Shown here piece by piece: positions 20,946 to 33,662 of a stretch of 64,000 nt of DNA. The DNA comes from Symsagittifera roscoffensis (Eukaryota; Xenacoelomorpha; Acoela; Convolutidae). The position numbers and the translations under genes are program-made. A model generated the notes under the pieces. It saw only the letters and a list, made by a program, of their open reading frames with translations, made no database searches and had not been told where the DNA came from. The DNA lies in contig NC_087066.1 of the NCBI RefSeq assembly GCF_963678635.1, positions 4,464,485 to 4,528,484 on the forward strand, written 5' to 3'. How positions within the stretch are numbered: the stretch's first letter is position 1; the number at the start of each line of letters is the position of its first letter.

Positions 20946-21556
20946 TAAGGGAATAAAATCGTAAAAAACTAAAAAATTCCGGATTAGTACATAACGGGTT
21001 GACAATTTGAAGAGGGAAAGACTCCATTCTAATCTCCAGCTAATAATTAAAACATTAGTCTTTAAAAACCGTGTAGTAATTTCAATACTACAAATTACCC
21101 AATTTTTTTACATCGACAGTTTTTCGATATACACATTTACAATTGTATCATTTTGAAGATAAAATCGTGAAGTAGGTTTTAGTTAAATGTTTGAAAAAGA
21201 TATGATTTTTAAAGTTGAAATCAAATCATAGAATTTAAAATGAAAGTGTTGGAATCATTAGTTTCCCGTCAATTTTTGTATTTCTTTGGAGCTTTTTGTT
21301 CATCCTTTCTGTCATTGCTATTCGTTCCATGATTTATTGGCTGTTCGAATTTTGGTTCAATTCAGCATCATCAATTCCAGATGGCATTTGCGTTGATAAC
21401 TGAGATAGTGGGTACTGATTGTACCGTTCTCGATGGTTTAATTGCACCGAGACCTTGCAAGCTTCTTGTTGATTCTGATATTGGTTTGTTGTACTTGATT
21501 TGAAAATTTCTAGTTCACAAATGGTTCGAAATATATTGTCAAATGTCATTACCCAG

Positions 21557-21559
<3 letters not shown>

Positions 21560-21606
<47 letters not shown>
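21560..21606. repeat. (TA)n microsatellite
   Basis: An unbroken alternation of T and A for about 47 bp. Confidence 0.97.
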
Positions 21607-21608
<2 letters not shown>

Positions 21609-22890
21609 AAAATTTGTGTCATACACCAGCAAAAAAAAAGTTAATTTTTGTGTTCCACGCAATTTAATTATTGGTAGTTTTTGTGTTTTTCCCAAACCCA
21701 ACACAAAAACTTGCAGAAAATTGAAAAAAAAAAATTTCAGTTTCATCCTGCCATAACACAATTAACAAAGCATACAGTTTCACACTTTTTGTTGAGATTA
21801 ACTAGATAAAACATGAAAAAATAGAAAACTGTAATGGTAATGAGGAAAAATCAAACCATTAAAATAAAAGATTGGACAACATTTTTGTCAGAAAAAAAAA
21901 TTTTTTTCTTCATTTTTGATTAAGTTAGATTCAAACCAAAATCAAACTTCAAAAAAAAATCTAAAATCTTATTATGAAAAACAAAAACGTAAATAGAAAA
22001 TCTTTAAAAAACTATGTGAAAAAGTTATGTTTCCTCGGTTGTAATTATTATGACTAGTTCAAGAGCACAGTTTTAATTAAGAAAAAAATTTGATATAATT
22101 TTTAATAAAGGCTCTTACATACTCAAAATTATTTTTCTTGCGGTCTAGAAGTATTTTGTCCGATACTTATTTTGATCAAGAGTATGAATGCATGCGTTTA
22201 GAGGGTTCTATATAACGACACTTGTAATTGGGCCGAAAATTTCAGGAGCGATTTATAAGAGTCTCAAAGACTGCATACAGCCACCAATAATTATTTCCGT
22301 TAGATTCGAAAAATGGCACCAAAGTTTTTGAAAAGCTGCATATAGCAATCAAAAAACTTTGGCATAAATCTGCGACGAGTTGAACCGATAGACGTTTTTC
22401 ACACGTTTCTTGACAAGGAAAATTGGTAAAAATTTGTTCTCAATTTGTTGTTACAGATAGAAATGATCTCCCTCATTTCATGAATTTCTGCTAGCTTGCA
22501 CTCTGCAACTTGGAAACTATACAAAACTCACAAATAATGACATCGTCTTTACGTAGGCTCTAAGAGAATTCCGATGGTACTAACTAGGTTTGCAAATTAA
22601 GTTGATTACAGTTATACATTTGCTAGTTCTTTGATTAAAGATTTCAGTTTCACTCTAATAGTTTCCGTTATTCTACGTAGGGTAAATTTACATTCCCATT
22701 CTTGTGATACTGAAATTTCAGTATTAAAACCACCGGAATATTAAATGAAAAAAAAATATTAAGTTTATTATATTTCAAGCTCCTGGCCTGGTGCAATTTC
22801 ATTGCTTTATCCAATTCGAATTTTTTTTTGGTCTAAGTTACTTGTTCCGATCCGATATCTTTAATTGATTTTGAGAATCGACCTTATTTA

Positions 22891-23047
22891 TAAATGGCGA
22901 TTATACAAAATGGCGATTAAAATGGCGATTATATTTATTGGCTACTTTTTTCCAATGGCGTACTATTTCCGATGTCGAAAAAGAATTTTATCCCTGTTTA
23001 TGCAATTTTAGCATATCTTATTGCGCGCCATACATAATCGCCATTTA
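22891..23047. mobile_element. Short inverted-repeat element (MITE-like)
   Basis: AAATGGCGATTAT at 22892-22904 is a perfect inverted match to ATAATCGCCATTT at 23034-23046. The left side repeats AAATGGCGATTA further inward. No coding capacity and no clear target duplication; the family is not assigned. Confidence 0.55.
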
Positions 23048-23889
23048 TTTTAGTATACAGGTGAATAAAATCTTTTTATTCAAGATTTTGTTTTGCTTGA
23101 AAGGTTTTTGCAGCTGCTTGAATAGAAAAAACAAACAAAAACACTCAAAAAATGCTGGATAAGTGGCATCAAAAAAATAAAGAAGACTCTTATGATTGTT
23201 TTTGATTCTCAAAAACTGACACATACTGCTAATTAAGCAAAATCAAAAGTTAGATAAAATGCAAATACTTTAAACAACTGGATATATCTGATTCAAAAGT
23301 TTTAATTACAATTTTTGAAGCAGGAAAAAATCTTTTAAGCTACCTCTAAGTTTTCATTTGTTTAGACTTCTAAACTTTTGCTTATAACTACTTTCGGTTC
23401 TCTGGAATTCTTGAGTACGATAAGAAGTGACTTTTTCTCAAACTTACATGTATTATACGCATTAATGTCTTTTCATACAAGAACTGATCAATTCTAAATT
23501 AAGTTCCTATTCTCAGAGCTATGCCGGCAGGAGAAATTGAAATAACGCTGCATAATAATAGTGCAGTAGTTATGTTTTGATAGTGAAGTACGTTATGATA
23601 TGAGCTTACACATAGATAAATTTGAGTTGATCCTTTTTTCTTTCTGTTTCCAAACTATTATCAATTTTACTTGAAGTTTTTTCGGTAAATTCACTAATTA
23701 TTGTAAAATTATGTGCCTTTTTGTAAATAGCGCGGACTTAAGCCTCGCACGAAAAACTCCATTTTTTTTGTTCTCTGATCATCAATAAAAATATATTTGG
23801 ACATCCACGATCTACAGCGCTGCTTAATCTTTGTATGAATGTTTTGATAAAATCATCATTTGTGTTTTACTGTTTTCTGCTTTGTTCTT

Positions 23890-24185
23890 CTTCTATACTA
23901 ATCTTTAGCCTCAGTGATTCTATTTATAAATTGTTCTCTTATATCGTTCCAAGTGAACCTGCTGCTAAACTTTGACAACAATGAGCGGTAGGAAAATTCA
24001 TTTTTGAACCAATCATCATTTTTGACATAGGTCAATTGTGTCTTGATTTTCGCCTGCGACTGCTAGTCGAGTGCCTAGAGAAAAAGCTATTCTCTACTAT
24101 ATTAAGAAAATCTCTTGCATCTTTACTTGGGTCTGAGCGTGTAATCTTTTCGAGAACTAAGTCCGCATATTGCGCCTACACTCGC
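23890..24185 (-). pseudogene. Possible fossil of a retroelement gag
   Basis: On the minus strand two adjoining frames read like Gag: one with EKITRSDPSKDARDFLNIVE and a Ser/Arg-rich end, the next, after a frame change, with DDWFKNEFSYRSLLSKFSSR and then FTWNDIREQFINRITEAKD. Spacing of Trp, Phe and Leu resembles capsid-like domains. No zinc knuckle or pol remnant is visible beside it. It could also be the exon of an unrelated gene. Confidence 0.35.
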
Positions 24186-26502
24186 CATTTCTGATTTGGT
24201 TGATTTAGGTTTTAGCTACTAGTATATTAAGATTTGGGTTTTTTATATATTGATAAATTGTGACAAACAAAAAAGTTTTCTAAAGTTTTGTGAACTTTAT
24301 TGGTTTTCATCAAAAAAAAATTGTTGAGCATATCAATAGTGCTATGAGGACTGGTAAGTTTTTTAAAATGGGAATATATTTCCGGGGTTTTGCTGCAGTT
24401 TGTGATTACTTTGTTTTGAATAGTTGAATAAAATGTTGTCTTGACCCTTGGGGATTTTGGTGATAAACCATATAATTTTTGTGAATTTATTTATCAGTTT
24501 CAGTTTCAAAATTATTGCTGCCGTGTTTACCTGATCAAAACTAAACATAAACTTTCTGAGAAAATTTTTTAGTTTTGGATTTAAGAACTAAAATTTTTTC
24601 AAAAAGCGTTTGGAAATGAAAAAATTACTCGTTCTTATGGTATACAAACTATTTTTTTGGTATCCCTATTTTCTGAATTTTGTCGTCGAACAAGAACGTA
24701 TAATTCGTAACAACTTGATGTCCTAACGAGTTTTGATATTATAGTAACTTGATTTTTTTCAGTGTAACTGATATGTCATATAATGTTGGACACTTTGCTT
24801 CTTAAATTGAGTTTCAAGTAATTTAATCAGACTTCATTTTTAAATTGTGCTGACCATATTTCTTGACGGTAATTATTTTTGTTTTGTCGGAACAAAATTG
24901 ATTACTTGATTAGTTAGTAAAAGGTGATTGATAGTTTTCTAGAGCTTGTTGGGTATTATTGAAATTTATCAAAAAAGAGCTGCAAAAGTGAGTAAAATGT
25001 TTGAAAAAATTTTGTATTTTTTTGAATTTCTAAACTTTTGTGTCCGAAAATCTTGAGCTGAAACCTGACATTTTGATTTTCTGAAGCCAAAAGTTGTTTT
25101 TTTTCACAATGAGATACTTTGTTCTCTTTTTTTTGCAGAAAATTTTCGAGAATGGCTAAACTTTTGATATCTTAAACCTAGTTTTGAGTTCTGAAACCAA
25201 AAAACCTTACACCCTCCCAAACTCCGTATTTAAAAATAAAAACTGGCGTTTGATAGCTCGTCTAGTGTAGTGTCTGTTTTGATAATTATTTCATAACATC
25301 AAAACCTAAAATTCTAGCAGAAAAAAAACAGCCTGAAACGTCATTTTTAGTGGACCTTTTTGAAGTCTTCTGAGTTTTAAAACTTGTTAGTGAAAGAAAA
25401 GTTCCTATTATTGATCTTTATGTCCTACAATTTTGACAATAAACCTACGTTTTTTAGCCTTAGGAATCAAGTTCTAAAATTAACTTGGTGGGTTTAAACA
25501 ACCTTAATTTTCTCCAAAAAAAAAAAATTCGACATTTGCAGCTAATTTTTGAAAACGAAATTTCAATTTTAGTGTTCTGAAAACTAAACCTTGCAAACTA
25601 TTACCATTTAACTTATGGTATCTCAGTTTGGGTTTGACTAGTTAAACTTTTGCTGTTTTACCCGAGTCCGTTTACAGAAACATAAGTTATTGGCCTGAAT
25701 TTTTTTTCAACTGAACTGTTTGACCCTATAACTGAAATCTAGACTAAAACCTAAAACTTTTGCGGCCAAAAACTGACTTTGATATATTTAAGCTATTACA
25801 TGAAACTTAATCTTTTCATTTAAAGTGAATGTGTCGTTGTTTTAGTTTTTAAAACTTATTATGAAACCTAATACTTTAATATTGAAACTAAATTAGCTTT
25901 TTGGCGTTTAAGCTTTGTTTTAATGTGTTAATTTATAATCCCTCACTTTTATATCCCAAACTTGTCAAAAAAAACTAACTTTCTAGTTTAAAAATGCCCA
26001 ATTATTTTACTTTTTTTAGGGTTTTTCTTATATAGATAAACAAAAATAGATAGCGACAAATGCGAGTTGTTGGATATATATGTGAGGATGAAATAAATTT
26101 ATCAAATAATTAAGAATTTTTTGATTGCATATAGGACAACTTAACGCTTTTAAAAAATGAAGAAATTTAATGAGTTTTTGAGCACTTTGGATGAATAAGG
26201 ATTGAGATAAAATAAATGATACTAACATTGTTGTATTTATTTGATGGATTGAGTCGGTTACTGGAAAAAGATATATCTTAATAGCAGACTTATGCAGAAA
26301 AAAAATTATGGAGAAATAATTTATAATATTATAATAATAGTTATTGGTTAATTTTGATGAACTAGTATCAGTTAGAAAGCTGTCTAAAATGTCCTCGAGA
26401 TGGAGGAATATCGTGATCGATTGTTAGCGTAGGGGTACTTTTCGCCTGAACCGCACTAATAATGTCTGTCAAGTGGAAATCAATTGAGGTCTTTGAAAGT
26501 TT

Positions 26503-26735
26503 TCAGCAGTTTCAATTTTGTAGTTTTTACTGATTAAACAGCTTTTTACTTTTTAGTTTTCAATTTGCAGGAGTTCTTTTTCTATGTGCTTTGGTTAGAA
26601 TGCAAAAACACCGGGTGCTTATTGCTTTTATTGTCTGCTTTTCATGGCAGGACATTATAAAAGGTCGACCGAATGGCGACATACTTTTTTCTTTGATATC
26701 CGACAAAAAAGTCAGCAAAAACAAATTGAATGATT
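26503..26735. repeat. Dispersed repeat copy 2 (partner at 20720-20945)
   Basis: See the partner; the same landmarks occur in the same order and orientation about 5.8 kb away. Confidence 0.5.
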
Positions 26736-27576
26736 CAAAAGAGTTCTGATTGTGAAAGAGCGGAAATTTTTGGACTAGTTTTGAAAAGACTAGTATTTAA
26801 GTGGAAAAATGTCCACTCTAATCTTAAGTAAGCACTATGGGTTGACCAACAATGCTAATTTTCCTATATGGAAAAATGATAACCATACATTTTTCTTGCA
26901 ATTCCACCAGTACAGAAAATTGCATGAAAAATTACACCGGAAAAACTTATGTTGTCGTCATCAAAAAAAAGCTAGTCATATATTTTCCATATATGGAGAA
27001 TATAAGATGAGCATTTTTCTTGACAAAAAGTTTTCTTTTGTGTTTAGTACAATACGACGACTTTTATGCCGACACAAGAAAAAGTTCTGTGAAAATTCGA
27101 TGACACCATTTTAGCAAAGTGTATGAAATTGGTATGATTAGTACTTTTTCATAGACTTAGTTTATGGAATTGTAAGATTATGATTTTTGATCTATGGAGG
27201 TCAACCAGGGCAGTTAAAAAAATAATCTATGTCCGTGTAGTGTTTGCAATACTACATTAACAAGAAACCGCAAACAGTGGGCTCTTTTATAATACTAGCA
27301 TACTGAAAATGAGTTGAACAACTAAAGAGTCATAATGATCTGATTAAACTGATGTTCCATCAGAAGTTACTTAATTTTTAACTTTTTCAAGTTCGTGTTT
27401 TATTTTTGCTCTCTTCAGCCTGTTTTTATTATTATAATTTGTAACAAACTATGTAAAAAATTATATTGAATTGGTTTTTCCTTTGTTTTATCCTCTGTAC
27501 ACAAAAGCAGCTGCTTGGAGAGCGGCTAACACTGATTATTTAGTGGCTTTCGTTGATGTACAGACGAACCAGAATA

Positions 27577-30500
27577 ATGATAGTAGCTGAACCTGTAAGA
27601 TCTCTGGTAAGTTTTTTATTTGACGAGAGGGGAAGGGGGTGGGGGGACTTTCTTCCTCGGTATTGGTACTCGTTTAGAAGTATGGTCCCGCCATTTATGA
27701 TGAGTCCCATTGAAAAAGCTCGTTTTTAAGTGTCGTCCCGCCAGACCACTTGAAATATACTTAGAGTACTTGAAGTGGATAAAAACTTGTAAACATTTAG
27801 CACTAAAGTTTTCTTTAAATTGAAATTATCGAAAATATCAATTCACTGCAATAACGTACAATACAAAGTTACCTGTAACAACTTTTCTGTCTGACTTTTA
27901 TCTGCGAATGGGATCATAGGTAGTTTTTTGGAAGCACACTTTTATACGATGTTTTTAAAGGCCGGACCCTTCTTCTAAACGAGTACCCTCGCTCCATTCT
28001 GGTAGTCACATGTTTCCTAAGGCTCCTCCTCCCTAATATTTCACGATATTGGTTGACACACTCTCATGTTTTCTTGAAGGCGCTTCTGGCTCCAATATAC
28101 ACCAAATTGGTTGAAATATACACCAATTTGGAAAAAAAAACTGAAATTTTTTGTTGGCAGCGCAAAGGTTTTTTTCCACCGCAAAATTTTTGGTCTTCAG
28201 ACCTAATGCTTTTTTAAACAAAAACAATGAAACTTGATTATTTCCCAAAAATATAGTTCTAAACGTGAACATTTATCTGACTGGTAAAACGAAGTTAGAA
28301 ATGCTTTAGCTTCAAGTGTTTGTAAACCAAATCCAGTAAAACTGAACAGTTTCTGAACACATTTCTTCATAACGTGAACGATTCCCTAAAAAGCAGAAAA
28401 GAGAGTTATTTCACATATTTCGATCATGCTGCACCAATTAACTTGCCGATTTCTGATGAAATAAAAACCAAATTGCAAAAGGCTTCAAATCTTCTATTAA
28501 TTTTCTACTCCCAAGTTTCTGAACTGAGCACAACTGTTGGTGAGTATTTGAGTTTTTTAAACTAATCGCTACGTCTGTGTAGCTGGCAACAAATACACAT
28601 TCGATTCTAATGCACATAAAGGGATGATAAGTTGGTCCTTATCTTTTCGAGCCATTCACATTCTAAATTTTGAATGAACTTCAAAAAGTTTGAGTCAGAG
28701 TGAATATGTAGACAAACATTATAAAGTCAGCAACAACTTAAATAGAACTGATCGAAAAAATTTTAATTTCTTATGCTCAAAACGGCCCAAAATTAAAATC
28801 TTTATATCTCTTAGCTAAAACTAATGCGGAAGAACTTGATTGGCAGTTTGTAATGGGTTCTAAATGAACTCGAGCACCATTTTTTTTCAAACTGTCGTTG
28901 CAATATGTGTTATGTACTAATTTCTAGAATTTTTAACATTTTTATACAATTTTGTGCAATTGTAGAAAACTTTTCCACAATTTCATGCTAAATTGGGTAG
29001 TTTAATTGCTTGAAAAGCTCCGAAATGAAAAAATTGTTAATCGAAAAATTTTAAAACCAACAAAACCATTTTGGGACCAAGTTAACTGCTTTGGGGGGAG
29101 AATGTTAACTTGGTTCTGAGTTGCAATTTTTCAGCCAATCAGAAGCGAGCATTTTACATGCAGCGCTTAGCAACTTAATTTATATTAAGCGATGGGGTGG
29201 AGGATCTTAACTTGGTCTATTTGGGGGGGGGGGGGGATGTTAACTTGATCTCCATCTTGAGTGTGCGCCTTTTGCTTACTTCAGAATTTTACTTTGGTTT
29301 TTAAATTGGGATCTATCGAACAATCGCCCTCCCTTTAGTATCTACTTAAGAATTGCCACAAAGCAGTAAATAGCACTAGAGCTTTTTATTTAAAATTCTA
29401 GTTTTGCTGCAATCTGATTGGTCGAAAATCTACTTAACAATTTCCTCCCCGGATCTACTTAACAATTACCCCCTTTTAAGAAAGGGGTGGGGGCAATTGT
29501 TGAGTAGATTAATATAACGCATTTGCGACCAATCAGATTGCAGCAAAATTAAAGTCTCAATACAAAGCTCTAGCGCTCATTTACTATTACTGCTTTTATT
29601 AATAGGGGTGGCAATTCTTAAGTAGGTACCAAAGGGAGGGCAATTGCTAAGTAGATCCGCCTCCCCCTTTCTTAAAAAGGGGGGAAGAATTGTTAAGCAG
29701 ATCACAAATTGTTTTTTTTCTTCTAGAAGCGATGGGTGGTGAGAGTGAAGGTGGCGTATGGTGTTCTTACCATCCTTCTGGTCATCATGTTGATCAGACT
29801 GAATTGGAAAGAGGATGAAGTGGGAGTGGAGATGCGTCAATTCACTCTCCAAGACGACTATTTACTACTTCACAAAACACTACATGAGCAGCAGGTTCTT
29901 ATTAATCACATCTCAAATCAGGGGCGGATCTAGGATTTTCTCGAGGGGGGGGGGCGGATTTTCAAAAAATTTTCCAAAATTTTGACGACCTTTTTTTTTT
30001 TTTGGTCCGCCGCCCCCCGCCCCCCCCCCCCTAAATCCGCCCCTGTCTCAAATGATTATGACGTCTAAAAACAGGGCAGGACAAAAATTAATTGTCTTCG
30101 CAAGTAATTGCAATTAATCGAATTTTTTCTATGCATTCAATTGATTTTATCAAACGCATTTTTTAGAAATACCCGCACATTTCTCTGAAAATAATTCAGC
30201 AATTTTGTTCAAAAGATTTTCAGTACTGCAGAATATGCATATTCTGATCTTCGGCATCTTTTGCTGCCGCGAAACCTGTTAAGGCAGTTATTTCGGAAAA
30301 TCAACAAAAATTACTGGGACAGTGAACTCTGGTCAAAATACCAAAACAGTCCAACACACCAAAACAGTCCAATACAAAACAGTCCAACACACAATAGTCC
30401 AAAAAATCACGCAATGAAGGAAAAAAAGCAGTCCAATACAAAACAGTCATGTTTGAGGTCGCCTGTGGGCGCGCTGCACGCGCGTCGCCGCTTTGCGGCG

Positions 30501-33500
30501 ATAACCGGCTCTAGATTTCGTATTAAGTCCTGCCTCTGTTCGCAAGCTCGCAACACGTTGGTGCAATTGCGGCGGTCACTAATTTGTTTTTTATGTTTCT
30601 TGAACAAAGGACAATTCTCGGCCTACCGACTTGTTAAAGCAATTATTACTTGGACCGTTTTTCAGACTTTTTTTGTATCGGACTGTTTTTTTGTTCATTT
30701 TCATACTTTTCCAAACTGCTTTGTATGGCACTGTTTTGTACAAACACGGATGCCTCGTGCATGTAATTAATTGTACAATTAGTTGCAGTTTAATTTTCAA
30801 TTCTCTAATTAATTTTTGACCTGCCCCCTCTGATATTGCATTTTTCCTAAATGGCATAAAAATTTGAAAAGGTAACTTCCCAAATGGCATGAAAACAAAT
30901 TTTGGTACTCGTTTAGAAGTATGGTCCCGCCATTTATGATGAGTCCCATTGAAAAAACTCGTTCAAAAGTGTGATCCCGCCAGACAACTTCAAATATACT
31001 TCGAGTACTTTAAGTGGATGAAAACAAAAGGAAAACTTGTAAACATTTCTTCGTTAGTTTTGCCACTAAAGTTCTCTTCAAAATGGAATTATCAACAAAA
31101 AACAAATTCAGTGGCAAAACTTAGAAACTACATTTACAAATTTTTGTTGGACTTTAATATGGGACCATTGGTAGTTTTACGGGACCATACTTCTAAACTG
31201 CGTTGTGAGCTTCTAAATTTGCGTACTCAATTCTAATTGAGTACCCAAATACATCTTAAATGACGTTGAAAAAACTGCAACAAATAAAAAGAATGGAAAA
31301 TTAGATAGAACGCTTAGAATTTTCTCACCTATTAAGAGTCGATGAGCGTATTTAAAACTCTTATATAGGTCGCGATGATTTTTTTCATAGAAAGTCTTAA
31401 AAATTTGTTCAAGCTCAAATTTGTTTTTCACTGTTTGCTGTTTGATTTTTTAAAAAGATTATTAGGTTGTTTAATTGAAGGCAAACTCCACAATTGAACA
31501 GCAAAAGTGTAAAGATCACGACGATTGTGATCAATTTCTAATTTTGAAAATGGAAATTAATTGTGTTTACCAGCGAATCAAAATTTTACCTATTGACCAA
31601 GTTTTTTCAATTTGGGTTTAATTTTTTGAAAAAGTGTCAATCGTAAGTTGTTCTAGATTTTCAAAGAGCATTGAGGTCATCTGAGATTTACTCAAAAAAA
31701 ATAAATCAGTATTTTTTTGGTTACTTGTGTTCAGTGACTCTTTTCCCATTGTCTGTTCTGGAAGCTCAAATTTTCCTAAGAAACACACTAGTTATGATCA
31801 TATGATATTGAACAAAATTAAGCTGAAATTGGCTTTTTATATTCGTAACTAAAAACTAAATTTTGGTAACTTCCCAAATGGCATAATTCCCAAATGGCAT
31901 AAAAAAGAAACTTTTCCCAAATGGCATAAATTCTAAGTTTTCATTGTAAGTCAAACGTTTTCTATCAGTTTCTGGAAAGATTCTTTTTTTTGCCAGGAAC
32001 CAAAACATGTGAAGAATATATGGAATTTATTGCTTCCAAACAAATATCAAGCGACAAATTTGGTGGAAATTTTGACCACAAGAAGCTAACCAATAACCGA
32101 AAGCTTATGCTTCTCGCTTTTGATTTTAAAATTCTGCAGTTTTTTCAAGATAAAAAATCAATCGACATTTTAATTGACAACTTGACAAATTTTCTCATAT
32201 TGTTCATCAAAAATTTGTTCTCCGATTTTTTAATGCAATTGTTGCATGAAATTTATGCCATTTGGGAATTATGCCATTTGAGACGTAATCTAAATTTTGA
32301 TCATCTGGAAAAATTGCTCGCCAAATTAATTAGGTGGCAGCTCCTCTCCTAACATAAAACGACAAATTAAGCTTAATCTGTAAGTCGAAATAAAAAATGC
32401 TGACATCTGAATGGCTGATGAAAAAGCTTTTAACTAATTAAAAGATAAGTTTTTAATTTAATTCAGGCACAGTGTCATCCACTTAGTCTAAACATGACTT
32501 ACTCTATGATATTAGTTGAGTCTTTTGGTTGTAGATGCAAAATGACCTGTTGCACTTGAAGACAGCGATGACCCTGTCTCAGAACTTGAGTCCGGAAGAG
32601 CAGCAGTTCATCTCGAGTGAATACTGGAACCAGCTGGACTTTCAAGGAGATCAGTATCTAAATTTTCTGCCCAACTCCGAACAAGGAATCAACATTAATG
32701 ACGTAAACACGCAGAGCAGTCTTATTGGACAGGTATTTCAACATCTCTTTCGGTCAGCGAAATTGAACAAGTCTAACAAAACTAAAAAAAAAGCACACTA
32801 ACACATCGAAAACCAAGGTTTTTACCTTTTTCTGGACAAAAAATTTGAGCAAAAATCTAGTTAACATTGAAGCAGCACAATTATAGTTGACCCATTTGCT
32901 CAAAATCACCGATATTGTCAACAAGTTGGCCTTATCTAAAAAGCAATTTTGAATATTTTGGGTAATGCAAAATTGCTGACAATATCTAATTTTTAGTATT
33001 TTGTTTCCCTTGCTGATAACGATATTAAAAGTAAAACTTATCGATTTAGCCGAAAAATTGGCACTAACTATAAAAAAATAATGATTTTTTCCCAAGTTAG
33101 ACTTCTCAAAACTTCACTTTTAGGGCGACTATCAGACCACTTCAGTGCACCCGACATGTGAGAAGAAGAAGAGAATTGCTCTGGTCAAAACCCACAAGGT
33201 TACCATAAGTTGCATTATTAATTCACAAAACATTTACAACCAAGGCAACTTGACATGAATGAACAACGTCAAACGTCATTGCCGCGCCATAATCTCATCA
33301 AAAAACATTTAAAATGAAATGTATTGAAAAAGAGCTTGTTTTAGGAAAAAATTATTTATATCCTAAAATAACGATCTCAAAACTTTTTGAAAGTTTACCC
33401 ATTTAATTATTCAGAAATTTTTTGCCAGTTTTAATGTCGCTTTATTCCAAAAGAGACAAAATTCTAAATTATCTTGGAATTTAAAAAAGGTAAAAGGATG

Positions 33501-33662
33501 CGTGTTTATTTTCTGCATCCTTAAATCAACGTTTTTGCATATCCCTCACTTCAGTCTTTGTTTGCAGTGTGCGAGTGACTTGATGGCAGCTATTCTTCTC
33601 AGATTCGCCCAGTGCAATGACCTAGATGTCCTCCTGCCCAAAGTGGGAGGCAGCAACTACCT
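27577..33662 (+). CDS. Multi-exon gene for a putative type II membrane protein
   Basis: Four candidate exons join in phase. Exon 1, 27577-27606, has an AUG and ten codons ending at a strong donor (CTG|GTAAGT). Exon 2, 29727-29894, begins after CTTCTAG and encodes a basic stretch, a hydrophobic segment (VLTILLVIMLI) and the start of a heptad-like region. Exon 3, 32535-32732, is phase 0 at both ends. Exon 4, 33568-33662, follows TTTGCAG and ends at CT|GTAAGC. GC and codon use rise within the exons. A short basic cytoplasmic tail, one membrane segment and a coiled-coil-like stem are typical of Golgi type II enzymes, but I do not recognise the lumenal part (LRFAQCNDLDVLLPKVGG). The exon 2 donor (GTTCTT) is weak. 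The gene probably continues downstream. Confidence 0.55.
27665..27987. mobile_element. MITE with perfect 16-bp terminal inverted repeats, copy 1
   Basis: GGTACTCGTTTAGAAG at 27665-27680 is an exact inverted match to 27972-27987. It is non-coding, in the first intron of the putative gene. The interior matches a second copy at 30904-31245. No clear target duplication, so no superfamily assigned. Confidence 0.75.
29090..29260. repeat. GTTAACTTGG-rich repeat with long G run
   Basis: TTAACTTGGTC/T occurs three times (near 29105, 29208 and, as TTAACTTGATC, 29240), with the inverse CCAAGTTAAC just upstream near 29078. An uninterrupted G run lies at about 29222-29235 and could form a quadruplex. Probably part of an inverted-repeat element in the gene's intron. 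Confidence 0.4.
29320..29700. repeat. Large imperfect palindrome
   Basis: Two arms of about 150 bp face each other around 29470-29485. Paired phrases include TCTACTTAAGAATTGCCAC with GTGGCAATTCTTAAGTAGG, GCTGCAATCTGATTGGTC with GACCAATCAGATTGCAGC, and CCCTCCCTTT with AAAGGGAGGG. It would fold into a long hairpin in intron RNA and ends about 25 bases before exon 2. Likely a foldback or MITE-type element. Confidence 0.75.
29919..30045. mobile_element. hAT-type MITE (127 bp)
   Basis: Terminal inverted repeats CAGGGGCGGATCTAG and CAGGGGCGGATTTAG (one mismatch in 15) are flanked by identical 8-bp copies of TCTCAAAT at 29911-29918 and 30046-30053. An 8-bp duplication with CAGGGGCG-type ends is characteristic of hAT elements. 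The interior is G-run/C-run rich and non-coding. It sits 24 bases downstream of the exon 2 donor. Confidence 0.9.
30341..30693. mobile_element. AACAGTCC inverted-repeat element with GC-rich core
   Basis: The left end has four copies of AACAGTCC(A) within about 60 bp; the right end carries GGACTGTTTTTTTG and a near match GGACCGTTTTT, in inverse orientation. The centre (about 30455-30560) is much more GC-rich than its surroundings. Open frames across it on both strands look incidental. Probably a non-autonomous DNA transposon. Confidence 0.5.
30904..31245. mobile_element. MITE copy 2 (diverged)
   Basis: The first 90 bases match copy 1 closely (GGTACTCGTTTAGAAG, then GTCCCGCCATTTATGATG). The right end is the degenerate inverse GAGTACC near 31239. 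It lies in the intron before exon 3, in the same orientation as copy 1. Confidence 0.65.
31871..32280. mobile_element. CCCAAATGGCAT inverted-repeat element
   Basis: TTCCCAAATGGCATAA at 31871-31886 is an exact inverse of TTATGCCATTTGGGAA at 32253-32268. The same phrase repeats inward at both ends and also occurs singly near 30845 and 30877. The 120-codon frame inside (31990-32352) runs through the repeat and is probably not a gene. Confidence 0.65.

Larger units (their letters stand above)
18701..27576. other. AT-rich intergenic DNA
   Basis: I see no convincing gene on either strand. Open frames are short and rich in Phe, Lys and Ile. It contains a dinucleotide microsatellite, a small inverted-repeat element, a possible gag fossil and one copy of a dispersed repeat pair, listed separately. 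Confidence 0.6.

Noticed and set aside
28374..28565. Candidate exon ending at a good GTGAGT donor
   Set aside because: It does not fit in phase between exon 1 (27577-27606) and exon 2 (29727-29894), and its acceptor is poor. The simpler two-exon join is preferred.
29222..29235. G-run as a functional quadruplex promoter element
   Set aside because: A homopolymer inside a repeat in an intron gives no support for a promoter.
30261..30770. 169-codon plus-strand frame with a basic, GC-rich centre
   Set aside because: It runs across the inverted repeats and core of a transposon-like element, and opposite-strand frames overlap it; no protein pattern.
31990..32352. 120-codon frame, possible exon after TTTTTTGCCAG
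   Set aside because: It extends through the terminal repeat of an inverted-repeat element, and its composition is that of AT-rich non-coding DNA.
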